From the NCBI GenBank assembly GCA_001632435.1, contig KV424137.1:1-38560 (forward strand): 38,560 nucleotides of DNA, written 5' to 3'. The notes under the pieces were generated by a model that saw only the letters and a program-made list of their open reading frames with translations, was not told the DNA's origin and did no database searches. Position 1 is the first letter of the stretch. Every line of letters starts with the position of its first letter. Origin of the DNA: Calocera cornea HHB12733 (lineage: Eukaryota > Basidiomycota > Dacrymycetes > Dacrymycetales > Dacrymycetaceae). Below, piece after piece: positions 20,239-28,849 of this stretch. Position numbers and translations under genes: made by a program.

Positions 20239-21117
20239 ATGTCCGGCAACCAGGCTGTCGACATTAACCAGCCCAACGCGGCGATCAGCATCAACACCAA
20301 TGGCTCCGACTGGATGTGGGCGGCCTTCTCCATCTTCATGCTGTCCGACCTCGGCATGATCGCATGGATGTTCACCCGCCACAGTGCTCAGCGTTGCCTG
20401 CACATAGTTCCCATCATCGCCCTTTCCATCATGTCCGTCGTCTACTTCACCATGGCCGCCGATCTCGGCTCCACCCCCGTCACTGCCGAATTCTACGGGG
20501 CCCACCACCAGACGTACGCCGGCGAGCCTGCGACCCGTGCCATCTGGTACGCTCGGTACATCGGTTGGGTCCTGACCATGCCTCTCCTGACCCTCGAGGT
20601 CCTCTTCACCGCCGCCATGTCCCCGACTGAGGTCGCCACCGCCATGTTCTTCCAGGTCGTCGCCTTTGTCTGCTTCCTCGTTGGCGCCCTCGTCTCTTCG
20701 ACCTACAAGTGGGGCTACTTCGTCTTCGCGACCGTCTCCATCATCTACGTAATCATCCTCCTCCTGGTCCCCGGCCGCAACGCTGCCGGTGCGATCAGCG
20801 ACAATGTCCGCAGCATCTTCACCCGCTCAACCTCCGTCATGGCCTTCCTCCTCCTCCTTTACCCTCTGGCGTGGGGTCTCGCTGACGGCGGCAACGTCAT
20901 CACCTCGGACGGCGAGATGGTCTTCTACGGCGTCCTCGACGTCCTCCTCTACCCCTGCTTCCTCTACGCCTTCGTCTTCCAGCTCCAGGGCACCGACGTG
21001 TGCTGCTTCGGATTCGGCCCCAAAAGCCACGAGCTGATCTCCGAGAAGCACACGGTCGCTCCCACCGCGGCTCCCGTCGAGGCGATTGCTCAACCCACCC
21101 CTGAAGAGCAAGTGTAA
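20239..21117 (+). CDS. Opsin-related protein (Hsp30-like), copy E, divergent
   Basis: Single-exon seven-helix protein of 292 residues. I chose the ATG at 20239 (MSGNQAVDINQPN), which matches the other copies, over the in-frame ATG at 20221. Helix C is RYIGWVLTMPLLTLEVLF. Helix G is VLDVLLYPCF, so the retinal-lysine position is Tyr rather than the Gln of the other four. After helix G the sequence diverges (GTDVCCFGFGPKSHELISEK) and a tail rich in Ala, Pro and Glu of about 25 residues is added. It has extra Cys residues in helices B and G. It is the most divergent member and may have a different partner or stability. It closes the array and runs convergently with the first BAG gene. Confidence 0.88.
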   Translation: MSGNQAVDINQPNAAISINTNGSDWMWAAFSIFMLSDLGMIAWMFTRHSAQRCLHIVPIIALSIMSVVYFTMAADLGSTPVTAEFYGAHHQTYAGEPATRAIWYARYIGWVLTMPLLTLEVLFTAAMSPTEVATAMFFQVVAFVCFLVGALVSSTYKWGYFVFATVSIIYVIILLLVPGRNAAGAISDNVRSIFTRSTSVMAFLLLLYPLAWGLADGGNVITSDGEMVFYGVLDVLLYPCFLYAFVFQLQGTDVCCFGFGPKSHELISEKHTVAPTAAPVEAIAQPTPEEQV

Positions 21118-21445
21118 CCCACTCACTGTATCCATTGCTTAATATTTTCTTCCTTTCCTAGCACGGATCCCTATTATATCATGACACCAATGTAATGACC
21201 TGACGACCAATCACGACATTATTTGCTTCACCTGTGCCCTTTTGTGGCCATCAATTCCTTCAGTACAACCTCCGATCCTGCGCTGCGCAAAGCTGCGGGA
21301 TCATGTCCGCTATTGAAGCTCACACAAAATGAATGTACCGCTCTGACAAGATGTGCAATGTTATGTTGCAATTAATTGATTGAAAATGCGTACTTCAATC
21401 CTACATATGGATGATGAGGACGTAGGGGAAACTGCATGTAACTGT
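21118..21445. other. Convergent 3' flanks of copy E and the first BAG gene
   Basis: A 328-bp AT-richer stretch between two converging genes. I see nothing beyond expected 3' untranslated sequence. Confidence 0.4.
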
Positions 21446-23704
21446 TTATATGAGCTCATAGCCATCCACGCTCTTGGACTCCTCAGCACCGCTGACATCC
21501 TCCTCAACTTCGGCGCTGCTCGACTCAGCAATCACCTCCTCGTCCTCCGACTGCACCTCGTGCGAGACTTCGTCGGAGACAGGGACGGGGACAAAAGCGC
21601 CAGAGAGCAGGGGAGAGTCGTTCACGGAGGAGGTGTCAGCTTCAACTTGGGCATCTTGAACAGTGGGTGCGGCAGCTTCGGCCGGAGCGGTCTCTGGAAC
21701 GGGTTCTTGCGCCGGCTCGACGGCTTCAGGAACTTCGGGTGTCTCGACAGCAGGAGCAGTCGCTTCCACCACCTCTTCCGAAGAAGTGGCCACAACTTCC
21801 TCGACTTCCGCCTCTGCAGTGACAGGCGCAACGGGTTCATCGGCCGTCTCTTCAGCAGCAACGGCCTCGGGCTCGGGCTCCATCTGCGCATCGGCAGTAG
21901 CGTCGCTGCTAAGGAAGTCGTTCAGCGCAGCCTTGATGTTGGCGAACTCGTCGGCGTCGGGGATGTCGGTGGCAGCTTCGGTGCCGGGCTCGGTGGCGGT
22001 CTCGACTTTGGTAGCTGTCTGCTCCTCGACCGTCTCCTCACCGTCGACATCAGGCTCAGATGTCGTCTCGACCTCTGTCTCCGTCTCCGTCTCAGCCGCA
22101 GTGGCCCGTTCCCAAGCCCTCCTGACCTCCTGCTCGAGCCAGCCAAGCTCGCGCTCCACGCGCCTCACCAGCTCCCGGCGGACCTTCCTTACCTCCCCAT
22201 CGCCCTCACTGACGATCCCGTCGAGCTCCTGCAGCAGCTCGTTGAGCGCATGCTCGTAGGTGTGCACGGGCGCGTTCTGCGCGGTATACGCGAGGGTGGG
22301 GGTGAGGCTGTCGGGGGAGAAGGAGAGGATCCGGGGGAAGGCGAAGGAGTAGGTGAGCGACTCGTATTTGGCTAGGAGGAGCTGCACGTGCTGAAGCGCC
22401 AGGTCGCGCGCAGGGGAATCGGGACGAGCAGGCTGGGTCGACTCGATAGCGGGTGCCGGGGTGGCGCTCGGAGCAGCGCTCTCGGGGGTCGGAGCAGTAG
22501 CGGTAGCGGGGACCGCCTCGGTTGCAGGAACAACAGTAGCCGGAATGGCAGCAGCAGCGGGCTGCGGCTTCTCCTCACTTGGGGTATAGCTCGGCCCCGC
22601 AAACTCGCCACGGAACCTGACTTTCCTGGCCTGCTGCACCTCCGGCTCCTCGCGCGCCTTGCCCTTGCCTTTCACATCCATGGGTGCCTTGCTCGCACTA
22701 GCGTTCGTAGAGTGAGTGTTCTCATTGCCGTTGTCGGAGGCGTCGATATCGAGGAACTGGCCGAGGAGCTCGCCCAGGAAGGTCTCGACAACAAGGCGCT
22801 GGGCCTCCCTACGCTCCTGTTCGACTTGGGTGTCCTTCTCCTGCTCCTTGCTGGCAGCCGCTTGGGCGGCAGCGGGGTGCTGAGCTTGTTGTTGGGCCTG
22901 TTGTTGGGCAGCAGCGAGGTACGCCTGTTTCTGCTGGGCCTGTTGCTGAGTATGAGCCTGGAAAGCAGCGAAGTACGCCTTCCTCTGCTCTTCCCTGAGC
23001 TCGGCCTGCTCCTGCGCAGCAGCAAAGAACGCCGCCCTCCTTTCGGCCTCGTGCCTTGCCCTGACCTCCTTCATCTTCCTGATCTTCCTCTGCCGTTCCT
23101 CCTCCGCCGCCTGGGCAGCACGTTGGCGCGCGAGCTCGGCCGCTTCGCGAGCCTCGCGTTCGGCCTTGCGCGCTAGGAGACGCGTACGCTCAGCCTCGAT
23201 CTCAGCGAGGCGCTCGTCCTCCGTCTTGCGGCGGATGGCACCGCGGCGGTGCAGATCGTTCGCCTGCTGGGCGGCAAAATCCTGCTGCTGCTGCTGCTGA
23301 CGATGCAAGAGCAGGGCATGTAGCTGGACCTCGGTCAGGGACTGCCTTTGCTGGCTCTGCGGCCTCTGATGGGCCGGTGCCGGGGCAGAAGCGCAGTAAC
23401 AGCCATCATCGCATCCATCACAGTCGGCGCAAGCGTCGGCGGTCTGGGTGGGGTAGTAGCTCGCCCGCTGCGGGAACACAGGGGCAGAGCGGCGCCGATG
23501 AAGAGAGTCTTCGTATGCGGCAATGTACTCGGGATCGACATCGGGCTCGTACGAGTGCTGGTGCTGGTGCTGGTGATGATGCGGGCGGCGGACAGGCCCG
23601 TGTCCGTGAGTGGCACGACGAGCGGGGAATCCAGGCTGGCCAAGATAGCCGTTGAGCTGGGCGTCGAACCCCGCGGGGTGCTGAGGGACCAGGAGGGTGA
23701 ACAT
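21446..23704 (-). CDS. BAG-domain co-chaperone, long coiled-coil form (BAG protein 1 of 3)
   Basis: BAG domains bind the Hsp70 ATPase domain and speed nucleotide release, steering clients to folding, degradation or autophagy. This intronless gene encodes 752 residues. Order: His/Gln-rich N-terminus (about 41-50), a Cys-rich patch DACADCDGCDDGCYC (90-104), a Gln run (136-141), a charged coiled coil from RRKTEDERLAEIEAER (158) to about 240, Gln/Ala repeats to about 285, the helix VVETFLGELLGQFLDID (305-321), a disordered Ala/Pro/Thr segment, the BAG domain at about 435-535 (LQHVQLLLAKYESL, QNAPVHTYEHALNELLQELD, VRKVRRELVRRVERELGWLEQEV), then an acidic tail ending DGYELI. It shares coiled coil and BAG region with the gene at 26782-28491. 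A minus-strand TATA (TTATAAA, 23810-23804) lies 100 bp upstream. Not assigned to a named family beyond the BAG domain. Confidence 0.78.
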   Translation of the reverse strand: MFTLLVPQHPAGFDAQLNGYLGQPGFPARRATHGHGPVRRPHHHQHQHQHSYEPDVDPEYIAAYEDSLHRRRSAPVFPQRASYYPTQTADACADCDGCDDGCYCASAPAPAHQRPQSQQRQSLTEVQLHALLLHRQQQQQQDFAAQQANDLHRRGAIRRKTEDERLAEIEAERTRLLARKAEREAREAAELARQRAAQAAEEERQRKIRKMKEVRARHEAERRAAFFAAAQEQAELREEQRKAYFAAFQAHTQQQAQQKQAYLAAAQQQAQQQAQHPAAAQAAASKEQEKDTQVEQERREAQRLVVETFLGELLGQFLDIDASDNGNENTHSTNASASKAPMDVKGKGKAREEPEVQQARKVRFRGEFAGPSYTPSEEKPQPAAAAIPATVVPATEAVPATATAPTPESAAPSATPAPAIESTQPARPDSPARDLALQHVQLLLAKYESLTYSFAFPRILSFSPDSLTPTLAYTAQNAPVHTYEHALNELLQELDGIVSEGDGEVRKVRRELVRRVERELGWLEQEVRRAWERATAAETETETEVETTSEPDVDGEETVEEQTATKVETATEPGTEAATDIPDADEFANIKAALNDFLSSDATADAQMEPEPEAVAAEETADEPVAPVTAEAEVEEVVATSSEEVVEATAPAVETPEVPEAVEPAQEPVPETAPAEAAAPTVQDAQVEADTSSVNDSPLLSGAFVPVPVSDEVSHEVQSEDEEVIAESSSAEVEEDVSGAEESKSVDGYELI

Positions 23705-24238
23705 TGTGTGTAGTGTGGGCAGTAGAATAGAGTGTGTGGAGGCTGTCGAGAGCGAGCGCCTTCGGAGAGCAGTGTGTGCCTACCCCTCCCCGAGAGATGG
23801 GGGTTTATAAGGCCCTCCCATAGCAGGCCGCAGCATCACACAAGCCGGCCGCGTAGACGCCGCGTCAACCTGTGTATGGACGGTTGAGAACGCGCGAGGG
23901 AGCGCAAGAGGGTGCTGGAAGGACCGACGCGGCGGTGAGGGCTGTGGGCGCTTACGCAGCGGGGGCAGGACCGCACAGGCGCGTCCCTTGTGGAAGCTTC
24001 CATTCCTGACTCAGCACGTGCAGCAGTCACGTGTTTTCATTCGCCGGCTCATCCGAAAGGACACTCTGTTCGGCCATGACTCCCGCGCTCGGTCAAAGCG
24101 TGTACTTTCGAGATCCGAGATTGATCTTCCATTCTCAACCAATTACAACAAACACCGCGGGTATACAATGCAAGTACAAAAGTTTATGCAGTTTGTGTTA
24201 AGTTATGCTTGTTTGGAGTCGCAAGTCAGTCGAAGTCA
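23705..24238 (-). promoter_or_regulatory. Promoter region of the first BAG gene
   Basis: TTATAAA on the minus strand (23810-23804) is the core element. A two-unit heat-shock-like core GAAgcTTC is at 23993-24000, followed by CATTCC. The distal part is also the 3' flank of the second BAG gene. Nothing else is recognised. Confidence 0.45.
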
Positions 24239-25810
24239 TTAATGGATAACAACCCTCCACGGCCCACCAGGCACCGCCGGCGGGGTAGGAATCCGCACGG
24301 GCACCTTCTCAGGCACCTTGGATTCCTCCTTGTGAATGTCAAACTCGGGCTCCTCAGCAGTCTGGAACCCTTCCCACTCCGTCTCCGTCTCCGTCCCGCT
24401 CCCGTCCTCGCCGGCATCATCGGCGGCATCAGCCATCTCGGCGTCTACTGCCTGTCCCGGCGCCGGGCTGGGCTGGGCGGTAGGCAGCTCCTGCTCGACC
24501 TCCTGCTCCTCGACCTCCTCAGGCCTCACATCCTCCCACCCATCTTCCTCTTCCTCCTCGGGTGCTCCCCGTGCGTGAGCCAGCTCAGGCTGAAGTGGAA
24601 GTGGAGCGTCCCCCGCCGCGACGGTGGTGCCAGTGCTTCCGCTGTCGTCGTCCACGTCCATCATGCTGTTCGCGCCGGTGCTGGTTGTGCTCGGCCCCTG
24701 GGAAGCCGGTAAAGGCACGTCCTTCGCGGGTGATGTGGGGCTCTCACTCCTTCCCCTCTCTGGCTGCTCCTCAGACCTCAGCGCAGGATCTTCGAGCGCC
24801 TCCGCCTGCCCATGCTGCTGCCTCTCCCACACCTCCCTCACCGCCCGCTCTAACTCCCGGAGCGCAGCCTCAACCCGTCCTACAAGCGCCTTGCGCCGCA
24901 TGCGGATCGCGCTCTCCCCATGAGACTCGACGCCGTCCAGCTCCTGGAGGAGGAGCGTGAGCTGGTGCTCCTGCGCGTGCACGGGCTTGTTCCGCGCGGT
25001 GTACAGCAGTTTCGGAATCGGCACCTTCTCCTCCTCCTGTTCTGCTCCCTGTTCTGATTCATCCCCGCGCCCGGACCCGGGATAGCCGAGGGAAGCCAGG
25101 TCGAAATCGAGTGTCTCGGGCAGCTGGAAGCCAGAAAGGAGGGCAGCAAGCTTGTCGCCAATGGCGTGCAGGGCGGACTGGGCAAGTTGGCGCGCACGGT
25201 GCGCGCGGTAGGCCGATTGGATGAGCGTAGCTGCTTCGCTCTGCTGTTCGAGTGGATGCGTGGGCTTGGAAGCGGTGGTGGGCTCTGAGGGGAGGTCAGC
25301 ACGCTGTTGGATGGGACTGGAGGTGGGGACGGGTTGCGTACTCTGCTGCCCGGGCTGGGCATGCTGGGCATGCTGGACAGGATCAGCAGCACGCGCCGGG
25401 CTAGGGCTCTTGCTCTTCCTCCCCTGCTGCTGCTGCTGCTGCGCCAACGCGGCCCTAGCCAGCTCCCTCCTCCTCTGCTCCTGCAAATGCTGATTCAGCG
25501 CCTCCCTCTCCCTGAGCTGGCGCTCGTGCTCCGCCTGCCGCCGCGCCGCATAGAGGTCCTGCCGCGAGCGGGGGAGATAGTACGTGCTCCGTTCATCGTC
25601 CTCTTCGTCCTCGTCGGCTTGAGGGGCGTACCCGAAGAAAGGGCTGTACCGCGCTTGAGCTTCGCGCGCTGCACGCTCCCGGGCCAGCGCGCGCAGGTAG
25701 GCCGCTTCCTGCGGGTCGGTGTACACTGCTTGTGGGGCCGGGCGGCGGTTGGTGGGGAAGAGCGGGGTGGGCTGGGAGTGCCTCGAGTAGCCGTAGGGGT
25801 AGGCGAACAT
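24239..25810 (-). CDS. IQ-motif plus BAG-domain co-chaperone (BAG protein 2 of 3)
   Basis: An intronless gene of 523 residues. N-terminus MFAYPYGYSRHS, then charged helices (about 35-120), a Gln run and a disordered linker. An IQ motif LIQSAYRAHRAR (about 196-207) fits IQxxxRxxxxR, a calmodulin or light-chain site. It leads into a helical stretch and the BAG region at about 265-335 (ARNKPVHAQEHQLTLLLQELD, RMRRKALVGRVEAALRELERAVREVW). The tail is acidic and contains EEDGWEDVRPEE, ETEWEGF and PEFDI, and ends PWRVVIH. The IQ-then-BAG order resembles plant BAG5-7, where calmodulin gates Hsp70 binding. A calcium-responsive co-chaperone is a reasonable inference here but unproven. The PVHxxExxLxxLLxELD block is shared with both neighbours, showing common descent. 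Confidence 0.75.
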   Translation of the reverse strand: MFAYPYGYSRHSQPTPLFPTNRRPAPQAVYTDPQEAAYLRALARERAAREAQARYSPFFGYAPQADEDEEDDERSTYYLPRSRQDLYAARRQAEHERQLREREALNQHLQEQRRRELARAALAQQQQQQGRKSKSPSPARAADPVQHAQHAQPGQQSTQPVPTSSPIQQRADLPSEPTTASKPTHPLEQQSEAATLIQSAYRAHRARQLAQSALHAIGDKLAALLSGFQLPETLDFDLASLGYPGSGRGDESEQGAEQEEEKVPIPKLLYTARNKPVHAQEHQLTLLLQELDGVESHGESAIRMRRKALVGRVEAALRELERAVREVWERQQHGQAEALEDPALRSEEQPERGRSESPTSPAKDVPLPASQGPSTTSTGANSMMDVDDDSGSTGTTVAAGDAPLPLQPELAHARGAPEEEEEDGWEDVRPEEVEEQEVEQELPTAQPSPAPGQAVDAEMADAADDAGEDGSGTETETEWEGFQTAEEPEFDIHKEESKVPEKVPVRIPTPPAVPGGPWRVVIH

Positions 25811-26781
25811 GGGTGCTGGACTCAGTGGTGAGGGTGTGTTCAGTGTGGGTGGGTCGCCGGTTAGGCCGTTCGTACGTTGTTATGGTGCACGGTGCTTGAT
25901 CGGCAAGTTGAAAGGGTAGCACCCCCTCTCCCGCCCTCCGACGCAGCTTAAGTACCGCAACCTCGCCGTCCCCTGCATGTCGAGGCAAGGCGCGGCCGGA
26001 CTCGCCCTCGCCAGAAACGCCCACGACCGCGGCGACGGTTCTAGAATGACGTCGCCCTTTTCCAGTGGCGGTGCAGAGATAAGGGTCCATGGGCTCGGCT
26101 CCGGAGCGCGCAACTCCAGCTCGGCTCCGGACGGAGAAGGGGGAACGCGCGGCGGGTTGCCCGCTTTGGACTTCCGCAATCCACCTCCCTGTTCCGCCGC
26201 AACTGCCAATGCTCCCCTGAGACTGAGATCCTGTGCTCATATCCCTCTCCCCTGCCTAGCCATTGCTGACCCCAAGCAGCTGATCATCCTTCGGCTGCCG
26301 ATGACTGCCCATATCTGCTCATCAGTGTTCATCTATGAGCAACAAGGCTCGTGACCCGCCCCCCGGGGCGGACCGGCATGCAGCGGGGCGCAGGCCCAGG
26401 CTCCGGGACAGCCTTCGCTGCTGAACGTGCTCACCTCGCCGGGCTCATGACGAGGGCGATTCCTGACCCGCCTACCTAACTAGGGAACTGAGCCTGTACT
26501 CCCGGCCTCCGTGCTGGGTATGGACCCCTCCTGGTATGCATGCGCCTGGGACGTGCGAGAAGGACGGGGTCGAGGCTTGTCGGGCGGCTGGGGGCGGCTC
26601 ATCCCAGTGCCGCTGCGGGCCATCCCGCCTCTCCAGCCCGAGGGCGGTATATAGAGCACATCCCCCCTGTCAAGAAGGCCCACGACCACACTTGATTGGA
26701 AACGTCTGTATAACCTTGACCACTGTCAACCCTACAGTCCTCGTTCGACAACCGAACCACAAGCACTTCAACACACTCGGA
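25811..26781. promoter_or_regulatory. Divergent promoter of the second and third BAG genes
   Basis: A head-to-head region of 971 bp. It contains GAcggTTCtaGAA at 26034-26046, a three-unit heat shock element with one mismatch, placed so it could serve both genes. TATATAG at 26648-26654 is the core element of the plus-strand gene, 134 bp from its ATG. No clear TATA was seen for the minus-strand gene. Upstream in-frame codons before 26782 exist but have no conserved content. Confidence 0.5.
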
Positions 26782-28491
26782 ATGTTCGCATACTACGACC
26801 CAGTCCGCGGGACGTTCCACTACCCACCCGGCGTGCCCGTCCCCGGCGCACACCCGCCGTCCCCGCACTCTGCGGGCGGCCCCCCGCCCCCAGGCCCAGC
26901 AAGCGCCGGGCCCGCCCCGCCCGCGCACTCTCCCAACCCCTACGGCATCCCCATCGTCTTTGGCCCTCCTCCTCCAATGCAGGCCCCCGTCGGGCACCCG
27001 CACTATCCCCCACCCCATCCTGTGCATGCATGGCCATACCCGTACGGGTTCATCCCCGGGATGCCGCCACCCGCGGCGCAGGGGCTGATGGCGCAGTTCC
27101 AGCAGGAGCAAGAGGAGGGGCTTGGCCCACATCCTCCTCCGCCTCAGGCGCAGCAGCTCCAAGCTCCTGAGGGACACAAGACGGTCAGGCTGCACCGGCA
27201 GCCGACGCTGAGGCGCAAGACCTCTGAAGAGCGGCTCGCTGAGCTCGAGGCTGAGCGCGTGCGTCTGCTGGCACGCCGCTCCGAGCGCGAACAACGCGCG
27301 ATCATCAAGACGGAGCAGGAGGCACACCGCGTTGGAGAGGAGGCGGCGGTGATCGGCAGGCAGCGGGAGCGGGAGCGCGCGCGCCACGCCGCGCTCGCCA
27401 CGCTCCAGGCGCACGAGCGGGAGAGGCAGCGGCGCATGGCTGCTGAGGCGGAGGCGGAGCTAGAAGCGCAGGGGGCTGAGGAACACGAGGAGCACGAGCT
27501 CGGCCAGGGGAGGATCGATTGGCCCACCCTGCTGGGCTCACTCTTCGGCTTGTTCTTGGAGGACACCGAGGGCGCAAAGGGGAAGGAGCAGTCAAAGCCC
27601 GCTCCGGCCCCGCCTGCGCCTACCCCGGCCGCGCCGGCCGTCGTCGTCACTCCCAAGGCGGCTGCCTCTCCCGCTCAGGAACCCGTCCCGGCTGTAACCG
27701 TCGCCGAGGCCACGACGACCACGGGGCCCGCGCCCGACGTGGCGCTACACCACCTCCAGCTTCTGCTGGCGACCTACGAGCGCCTCGCGCGCTCCTTCGC
27801 CTTCCCTCGCGTCCTCGCTTTCGACACCGACCCCGCGTCCACCACGGCCACGGCCACCTCGAAGCTGCACCCGCAGCTCGCGTTCGCCCCGCAGAACGCG
27901 CCCGTGCACAGCTACGAGCAGGCGCTCAACCAGCTGCTCGCGGAGCTGGACGAGATCCCGAGCTCGGGTGACGTCCAGGTGCGCAAGGCGCGCAAGGAAC
28001 TGGTGAAGAAAGTGGAGAGAGAGCTCGCGTGGCTTGAGGAGGAGGTCGAGCGCGCGTGGAAGCGCGAGCAGGAGGAAGAGGAGGACGTGCCCGAGGAGCC
28101 GCTCCCTGTTGAGGACGTCGAGGAGGCGCCCCTGCAGGGTGAGAACGGACCGGCGACGGAGGAAGAACTCGCGGAGACCAAGGCTGCGCTCGACGCGTTC
28201 CTGGCGCAGGACCAGACGGTCGAGCTAATGCCCAACATCGTCGCTCTCGAGGCTGAGGCGCTCATCGCTGCTGCCGAAGCAGAAGAGTCCGGCACTGCGA
28301 CGAGCATCCTCCATGCCGGCCCGCCCGCCGTGGTTGCGATCGTTGCTCCTGCTGACGAACAGTCCCAGGACGAGCAGGTCATCGTGGACCGGAAGAAGGC
28401 AGAGGAAGAGGCCAGCACGATGGAGGAAGAGGTGCAGATGAATGCTCCTGAGAACTACGAGTTTGTGGAACCTCACACTTCATCCCCCTGA
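26782..28491 (+). CDS. BAG-domain co-chaperone with Pro-rich N-terminus (BAG protein 3 of 3)
   Basis: Intronless, 569 residues from MFAYYDPVRGTFHYPPG. I chose this ATG because it lies about 130 bp after a TATA box and matches the MFAY start of the second BAG gene. Order: Pro/Gly/His/Tyr-rich N-terminus (1-125), coiled coil starting RRKTSEERLAELEAER (about 144-160) and running to about 230, a helix WPTLLGSLFGLFLED equivalent to FLGELLGQFLDID of the first BAG protein, a Pro/Ala linker, the BAG region at about 320-430 (LHHLQLLLATYERL, QNAPVHSYEQALNQLLAELD, VRKARKELVKKVERELAWLEEEV), and an acidic tail ending NYEFVEPHTSSP. It is the closest paralogue of the first BAG protein, although on the opposite strand. 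Role inferred: Hsp70 nucleotide-exchange adaptor; the partner for the N-terminal region is unknown. Confidence 0.78.
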   Translation: MFAYYDPVRGTFHYPPGVPVPGAHPPSPHSAGGPPPPGPASAGPAPPAHSPNPYGIPIVFGPPPPMQAPVGHPHYPPPHPVHAWPYPYGFIPGMPPPAAQGLMAQFQQEQEEGLGPHPPPPQAQQLQAPEGHKTVRLHRQPTLRRKTSEERLAELEAERVRLLARRSEREQRAIIKTEQEAHRVGEEAAVIGRQRERERARHAALATLQAHERERQRRMAAEAEAELEAQGAEEHEEHELGQGRIDWPTLLGSLFGLFLEDTEGAKGKEQSKPAPAPPAPTPAAPAVVVTPKAAASPAQEPVPAVTVAEATTTTGPAPDVALHHLQLLLATYERLARSFAFPRVLAFDTDPASTTATATSKLHPQLAFAPQNAPVHSYEQALNQLLAELDEIPSSGDVQVRKARKELVKKVERELAWLEEEVERAWKREQEEEEDVPEEPLPVEDVEEAPLQGENGPATEEELAETKAALDAFLAQDQTVELMPNIVALEAEALIAAAEAEESGTATSILHAGPPAVVAIVAPADEQSQDEQVIVDRKKAEEEASTMEEEVQMNAPENYEFVEPHTSSP

Positions 28492-28849
28492 ATGAACATC
28501 ATAGGAAGGGAACTGTAAAATACTTGTTTGACGTGCAGTATATCGTATTAGGCTAGGAATCATGAATCGTCTGTTTGGATGTGATATTGCCCTCCTTGCA
28601 GCATCACAGACACAACGCTTTCGAAAGCGGGGTCGTGTGGGCATGTCTATTGCACTCCGAGCAGCTCGGAGTCGCGGAGAAATATGGGCTAACTTATGAT
28701 AGGGGACCGGCGCGTCATGTCGTCATGAGGGGTCGCGTCGGCCTAAACAGTCACGCCGCCGCCTCTTTTCTCTCCGACAGCTGTAGGTGTTGTGCAAACA
28801 CACTCTGCACGCTGGCTTACGTTGAAGCTGCTGTAGCTGAGATGATGAG
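28492..28849. other. Intergenic region upstream of the SNF2 gene
   Basis: A 358-bp stretch with the 3' end of the third BAG gene and the leader of the helicase. A short perfect inverted repeat, ACTCCGAG/CTCGGAGT, is at 28654-28661 and 28665-28672. No clear TATA box is seen. Confidence 0.4.

Noticed and set aside
12048..21117. Light-driven pump or photoreceptor function for the seven-helix proteins
   Set aside because: The Schiff-base lysine and the proton-acceptor Asp are absent in all five copies.
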